Source: Streptosporangiaceae bacterium
Lineage (GTDB): Bacteria; Actinomycetota; Actinomycetes; Streptosporangiales; Streptosporangiaceae
Length of the DNA stretch: 43,315 nt
Assembly: GCA_019245115.1 (NCBI GenBank)
Contig: JAFARZ010000250.1
Coordinates: 1 to 43,315, forward strand
Reading direction: 5' to 3'
Shown: positions 40,098 to 43,315 of the stretch, piece by piece
Layout of the letters: every line of letters begins with the position of its first letter
How positions within the stretch are numbered: the stretch's first letter is position 1
Notes under the pieces: generated by a model
The model's input: only the letters and a program-made list of their open reading frames with translations
Database searches by the model: none
What the model was told of the DNA's origin: nothing
Position numbers and translations under genes: made by a program

Positions 40098-40946
40098 ATG
40101 AGCACAGCGAGCTCCGGCACCCCCGCGGAGGCTGTAGAGGCCGCGGAGCGGGATTCGATCGGTCAGATCCTGGCCGATTGGGCACGTGAGCGCCCGGACC
40201 TGGACTTTTCGCCGGTTGGTGTCATCAACCGGCTGTCGCGGGTTCGCGCGCACGTGGACTCCGCTTTGCTGCAGGTGTTCCGCGGTTTCGGCCTGACCGC
40301 GGCCGATTTCCGGGTGATAGTCACGCTGCGTCGCATGGGCTCGCCATATGAGCTGCCGCAGGCACGGCTGATGACACAGCTCGCGCTGACGTCCGGCACA
40401 ATCAGCCTGCGCGTGGACCGGCTCGCCAGACGCGGGATCGTCACTCGCGCCGCCGACCCGGAGGATAAGCGCGGGCAGCGAATCCGGCTCACCGCCGAAG
40501 GACTGCGGCTGTTCGACAAGATTGCTCCGGTCCACCTGGCAAACGAGGAACGGCTGCTGTCAAGCCTCACCCACGACGAGCGAACCACGCTGGCCCGGTT
40601 GCTCAGCAAGCTGCTCACCTCGTTCGAATCCGGGACGGTGCAGGCGGGCCTGCCACTGGGAATGCGCCTGGAGCCGGCGCACCTCGCCCGGTACCGGCGC
40701 ACCGCGGCCGGTCTGTCCGACACACCCGGCCTGCTCGTCGCCGAGACCATTGAGGGAACACCCGCCGCATCAGCCGGACTCGCCCGCGGCGACCTCATCG
40801 TCGCGGTCGACGGCACCGAATGCCGCAGCGAGGATGTACTGGCACAGGCAATCGACCGCGTGGGCCCGGGCGGGCATCTGCGCCTGTCCGTGCTCCGCGC
40901 CGACGACCCCACTCAGGTCACTGTGACCACACCGCCACGCCGATAG
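40098..40946 (+). CDS. MarR-family regulator fused to a C-terminal PDZ domain
   Basis: The 282-residue protein has a MarR winged-helix dimer domain at about 35-178 (VINRLSRVRAHVDSALLQVF; LPQARLMTQLALTSGTISLRVDRLARRGIVTRAADPEDKRGQRIRLTAEG) and then a PDZ domain at about 185-280 (GLLVAETIEGTPAASAGLARGDLIVAVDG, then HLRLSVLRADDPTQVTVTTPP). No signal or membrane segment is seen, so both parts are cytoplasmic. PDZ domains usually bind protein C-termini, so this regulator could sense a peptide or protein rather than, or besides, a small molecule. The 3' end overlaps the predicted NrfD frame by 34 bases on the other strand. Confidence 0.9.
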   Translation: MSTASSGTPAEAVEAAERDSIGQILADWARERPDLDFSPVGVINRLSRVRAHVDSALLQVFRGFGLTAADFRVIVTLRRMGSPYELPQARLMTQLALTSGTISLRVDRLARRGIVTRAADPEDKRGQRIRLTAEGLRLFDKIAPVHLANEERLLSSLTHDERTTLARLLSKLLTSFESGTVQAGLPLGMRLEPAHLARYRRTAAGLSDTPGLLVAETIEGTPAASAGLARGDLIVAVDGTECRSEDVLAQAIDRVGPGGHLRLSVLRADDPTQVTVTTPPRR

Positions 40947-42178
40947 TCACGATGCCTTCGTCGGTGGGAACCGCGCCAGCCGGCCGTCGGCGGCCGACCC
41001 TGTGCCATGCGGCTGACTACGATTTCCTGAGTCGAAAATATTTTCGGCTCAGGAAAATGGCCTTCAAAGGACACCATCCCCGTCCAAGACATCCGGCGGT
41101 GACCTGCCATACGCCCGTTAGGGGGTCCGTTGCGCAACCATCCCCGCCCAAGGGGTAAGTTGCGCCAACCATCCCCTGAGGCTGGGCGGCCAGCGTCAGC
41201 CGGGTGCGTCGCGGGCATCCGCTCGCGCCCGCTTCCGGCTCGCGCGCGCTGGGGGGCGATGGTGTATTTGGGGTCGCGGGATGACGTGCGGCCGGCGAAG
41301 AAGATGCCGAACCGGGTGAGGGCGGACGACGTCACCAGGGCCGCGCCGGCCAGCGCCCCCGCCACCCGGTTCCGGCCACCGAGCACCGCGGCGGTAAGCC
41401 CGGCAGCGGTCAGGATCTCGGCCGCTTCCATCAGACGGCCCGCGCGGCCGGACTGGTACGGCTCCGCGCCAACCGGGCCGAGCCGCTTGATCAGCAGGCT
41501 CTTGGCAGCCACTTCGGCGACGGCGCCGGCCACGGCCAAGTTGCGGGCGGGCTCGCCCCGGTCGGGCCCCACCATGAGCAGCCCGAGGCCACCTGCCGCC
41601 ATGGCCGCCGATCCGACGAAAACGTACGGCAGTTCCCGATGGGCGTCGTGCCAGGCCGGCACAGCGGTGTCGGACAGCAGCGCAGCCGTGTACGCGGCGA
41701 CGCCCGGCCCGAGGGCCGCCGCCGCGACGGTCGCCGTCTTGCCGATCCCCGGCAGCAGGCCGGTCAGCGCGGACGCCGCGGCCACGCCCGCGGCCGGGCC
41801 GTAGCCAGCCAGCAGCCAGCTGCCGACGCTCATCGGGGAGGTGGGCTTGAATACCCGCAGCATGTGGTGGAACCGGGCCGGACGGCCCAGGTCAGCGATC
41901 AGCGCCACCGCTGACAAGCTGATCGCGCCAGCGGCCGCGGTCTTGGCCACCCGGGCCAGTTCGGGGCGGCCGGCCAGATCCGAGGCGGCGGCCAGTGCGG
42001 ACGAGGCGCCGGCCAGCCCGCCGAGGAAAAGGTAACCGGGCACCTCCGGCACCTTCCACACCGGTTCCTTTATCACCGGCCGGCCGTAGTAGGAACGGAA
42101 CTCCGCAGCCGGAACCATCAGCTCCTCGCCGCGAGCACGAGCGCCCCGACGGCCGCGTACTCTGCTAGCCGGGGTCAT
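40913..42178 (-). CDS. NrfD-like membrane subunit of a formate-dehydrogenase-type complex
   Basis: The product is 421 residues, but family homology (YYGRPVIKEPVWKVPEVPGYLFLGGLAGAS to FAGRTSSRDPKYTIAPQR) covers only about the first 315. About eight to nine hydrophobic segments make up that part. NrfD proteins anchor oxidoreductases and exchange electrons with the quinone pool. The ATG at 42178 overlaps the FdhB stop (ATGA). The C-terminal 105 residues or so are Gly/Arg-rich, cover a long palindrome and repeats, and reach into the MarR-PDZ gene; the original stop, near 41240, seems to have been lost. Confidence 0.85.
   Translation of the reverse strand: MTPASRVRGRRGARARGEELMVPAAEFRSYYGRPVIKEPVWKVPEVPGYLFLGGLAGASSALAAASDLAGRPELARVAKTAAAGAISLSAVALIADLGRPARFHHMLRVFKPTSPMSVGSWLLAGYGPAAGVAAASALTGLLPGIGKTATVAAAALGPGVAAYTAALLSDTAVPAWHDAHRELPYVFVGSAAMAAGGLGLLMVGPDRGEPARNLAVAGAVAEVAAKSLLIKRLGPVGAEPYQSGRAGRLMEAAEILTAAGLTAAVLGGRNRVAGALAGAALVTSSALTRFGIFFAGRTSSRDPKYTIAPQRARAGSGRERMPATHPADAGRPASGDGWRNLPLGRGWLRNGPPNGRMAGHRRMSWTGMVSFEGHFPEPKIFSTQEIVVSRMAQGRPPTAGWRGSHRRRHRDYRRGGVVTVT
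41023..41056. repeat. 34-bp nearly perfect palindrome
   Basis: Arms 41023-41039 and 41040-41056 (TTTCCTGAGTCGAAAAT and its complement with one mismatch) meet without a loop. It sits between the MarR-PDZ stop and the natural end of NrfD, within the NrfD extension. It may be a bidirectional terminator, an operator or a mobile-element trace. Confidence 0.7.
41078..41176. repeat. Degenerate direct repeats near the NrfD 3' end
   Basis: GTTGCGCAACCATCCCC (41129-41145) and GTTGCGCCAACCATCCCC (41159-41176) are near-identical; a partial copy ACCATCCCCGTCCAAG starts near 41078. They support the view that this stretch was originally non-coding. Confidence 0.55.
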
Positions 42179-43254
42179 GACCGCCCCCGTACCCCGGAAA
42201 GCCCGGCCGCCAAGGCGCCAACGGCCAGTGCGGCGGCGGCCGCCGCCACATGCCGCCACATACGCGGCAGGTCGCGGGTGGTCACCACCGGGTCGGGCGG
42301 CAGGCCGTACACTTCGGGCTCGTCCAGCAGCAGGAACAGCGAACCGCCGCCGCCGATGCCATCCGCCGGATCGTCCAGGTACAGCCGGGCGTCCGCGACA
42401 CCGGCCTCGTGCAGCGACGACAACCGGGAGGCCGCCCGCTGCCGCAGTTCGTCCACGGGGCCGAACTGGATCGACTCGGTCGGGCACGCCTTGGCGCAGG
42501 CCGGCATCATGCCATCGCTGATCCGGTCGTAGCACAGTGTGCACTTGTGTGCGCCGCCGTCGCTCTCGCGTCGGCCGATCACGCCGAACGGGCAGGCCGG
42601 GATGCAGTATCCGCAGCCGTTGCACACATCATCCTGGACCACCACCGTGCCGAACTCGGTGCGCATCAGCGCGCCGGTGGGGCACACGTCCAGGCAGCCC
42701 GCCTCGGTGCAGTGCTTGCACACGTCGGACGACATCAGCCACCTTATTTCCTGGGGGGTGGAAACCAACCCCCCAGACCCCCCGCCTGCGACGCGTCCCG
42801 CCGTTAGTATCGCCTGGCCGGGAGGCCCCTTCGGGACCTCCGCGGCCAGGCGATCCGCGAAGCTCGCTTCGCTCGCCGCGGAGCTACTCGCCGTTTCAGC
42901 GGACCCCGCGCTGGCCGCGAAGCTCGCTTCGCTTGGCGCGGGGTTGCTCGGCGTTTCAGCGGACCCCGCGCTGGCCGCGGAGCTCGCTTCGCTTGGCGCG
43001 GGGTTGCTTGGGGTTTCTCGTCTAGGGATCGACTGCTCGATGAACGCTACGTGGCGCCAGGTGGAGGCGCCGAGGCCGACCGTGTTGTCGTACGACATGC
43101 CGGACAGCGAGAGCCCGTCCTCGGGAACCGCGTTCCACTCCTTGCACGCGACCTCGCAGGCTTTGCAGCCGATGCACACCGAAGTGTCGGTGAAGAACCC
43201 CATCCGCGGCGGATGGTCGACGTATCCCGCGCGTGCCGCCGGATCGATGCTCAT
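42175..43254 (-). CDS. FdhB-type iron-sulfur subunit with in-frame repeat insertion
   Basis: The 359-residue protein has four ferredoxin-like cysteine clusters: CIGCKACEVACKEW (Cys27, 30, 33, 37), CKHCTEAGCLDVCPTG, CNGCGYCIPACPFG and CTLCYDRI...CAKACP, enough for four [4Fe-4S] clusters. One C-terminal hydrophobic helix follows. It transfers electrons from a catalytic subunit to NrfD, which it overlaps by 4 bases. Between the first cluster (VAFIEQS) and WLMSSDVCKHC, family members have a short linker; here about 90 residues are inserted (RETPSNPAPSEASSAASAG-type repeats and GPPGQAILTAGRVAGGGSGG), encoded by hairpin-rich repeats at 42745-43026. ATG 43254 chosen (AGGAGG just upstream). The catalytic subunit probably lies beyond 43297. 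Confidence 0.9.
   Translation of the reverse strand: MSIDPAARAGYVDHPPRMGFFTDTSVCIGCKACEVACKEWNAVPEDGLSLSGMSYDNTVGLGASTWRHVAFIEQSIPRRETPSNPAPSEASSAASAGSAETPSNPAPSEASFAASAGSAETASSSAASEASFADRLAAEVPKGPPGQAILTAGRVAGGGSGGLVSTPQEIRWLMSSDVCKHCTEAGCLDVCPTGALMRTEFGTVVVQDDVCNGCGYCIPACPFGVIGRRESDGGAHKCTLCYDRISDGMMPACAKACPTESIQFGPVDELRQRAASRLSSLHEAGVADARLYLDDPADGIGGGGSLFLLLDEPEVYGLPPDPVVTTRDLPRMWRHVAAAAAALAVGALAAGLSGVRGRS
42745..43026. repeat. Hairpin-rich repeat insertion inside the FdhB gene
   Basis: From 42856 to 43020 a unit of exactly 60 bases is present almost three times; each has the dyad GCGAAGCTCGCTTCGC or GAGCTCGCTTCGC. Beside it lie two strong hairpins: 42811-42852 with a C(TTCG)G loop, and 42751-42776 with arms CTGGGGGGTGG / CCAACCCCCCAG. 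The length keeps the reading frame open. Confidence 0.85.
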
Positions 43255-43315
43255 GGCCTCCTTATCCAATCACATGAGCGGATAGGGCGGTCAGCTAGCG
43301 GGAGGGGCGGTCGGG
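43255..43315. other. Window edge upstream of FdhB
   Basis: On the minus strand a frame reading PDRPSR then stops at 43295-43297, followed by the FdhB ribosome site. It may be the very end of the catalytic subunit gene, but six residues cannot prove that. Confidence 0.2.

Noticed and set aside
1..43315. tRNA, rRNA or riboswitch genes
   Set aside because: I saw no cloverleaf-like element, rRNA core sequence or recognisable riboswitch core; a covariance-model scan would settle it.

Overview
The window comes from a high-GC actinobacterium, probably a filamentous soil type (Streptosporangiales or Streptomyces-like). The evidence is the strong G/C bias at third codon positions, a DUF397 protein paired with an XRE/DUF5753 regulator, a DUF574-type methyltransferase, a GAF-SpoIIE phosphatase, ABATE/CGNR proteins and many GTG starts. 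I see no rRNA, tRNA, CRISPR array, phage block or intact insertion sequence.

Region by region: 1-2113 is an intergenic leader and a secreted PQQ-like beta-propeller protein. 2140-7937 is a catabolic block: an HSL-type esterase, a double-domain CaiB CoA-transferase and a MaoC-like dehydratase run on the minus strand, divergent from a Baeyer-Villiger monooxygenase. 8398-9965 is a compact minus-strand triad (acidic unknown protein, XRE regulator, DUF397 protein). 10291-13283 holds an SDR/SnoaL-like pair divergent from an acyl-CoA synthetase. 13401-19887 holds a CUT2 (ribose-type) ABC importer whose binding protein is split from its ATPase and permease by a methyltransferase and a PP2C phosphatase. 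19888-21382 is 1.5 kb without a convincing gene but full of repeats. 21383-26445 is a GntR/FCD regulator divergent from a tight operon: MenB/BadI-like crotonase, acyl-CoA dehydrogenase, CitE-like lyase, CaiB CoA-transferase. 26393-34420 is mixed: an MFS remnant, SGNH hydrolase, MOSC-ferredoxin reductase fusion, CGNR regulator, universal stress protein, two membrane proteins and a TrmH-family methyltransferase. 34503-39277 contains a small secreted protein, truncated XRE regulator, GNAT, a second acyl-CoA ligase, a Rieske lipoprotein and a degenerate CGNR protein. 39313-43254 holds an F420-reductase-like protein divergent from a MarR-PDZ fusion, then NrfD and FdhB-type subunits of a formate-dehydrogenase-like complex that continues past the window edge.

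Functionally, the genes from 2140 to 26445 can be read as one import-and-degradation locus for a cyclic or branched alcohol/ketone: ABC uptake, SDR oxidation, Baeyer-Villiger oxygenation, ester hydrolysis, CoA activation, dehydrogenation, MenB/BadI-like ring or C-C chemistry, then CitE-type cleavage. This is inference from gene families and clustering; the substrate is not visible.

The most unusual items are: a MarR-type regulator fused to a PDZ domain with a perfect 20-bp palindrome in its divergent promoter; an FdhB gene interrupted in frame by a hairpin-rich 60-bp tandem repeat; a roughly 22-bp motif recurring in frame in three unrelated genes (tandemly tripled in one); a hairpin-bearing intergenic repeat present twice; and several genes whose 3' ends run antisense into their neighbours.
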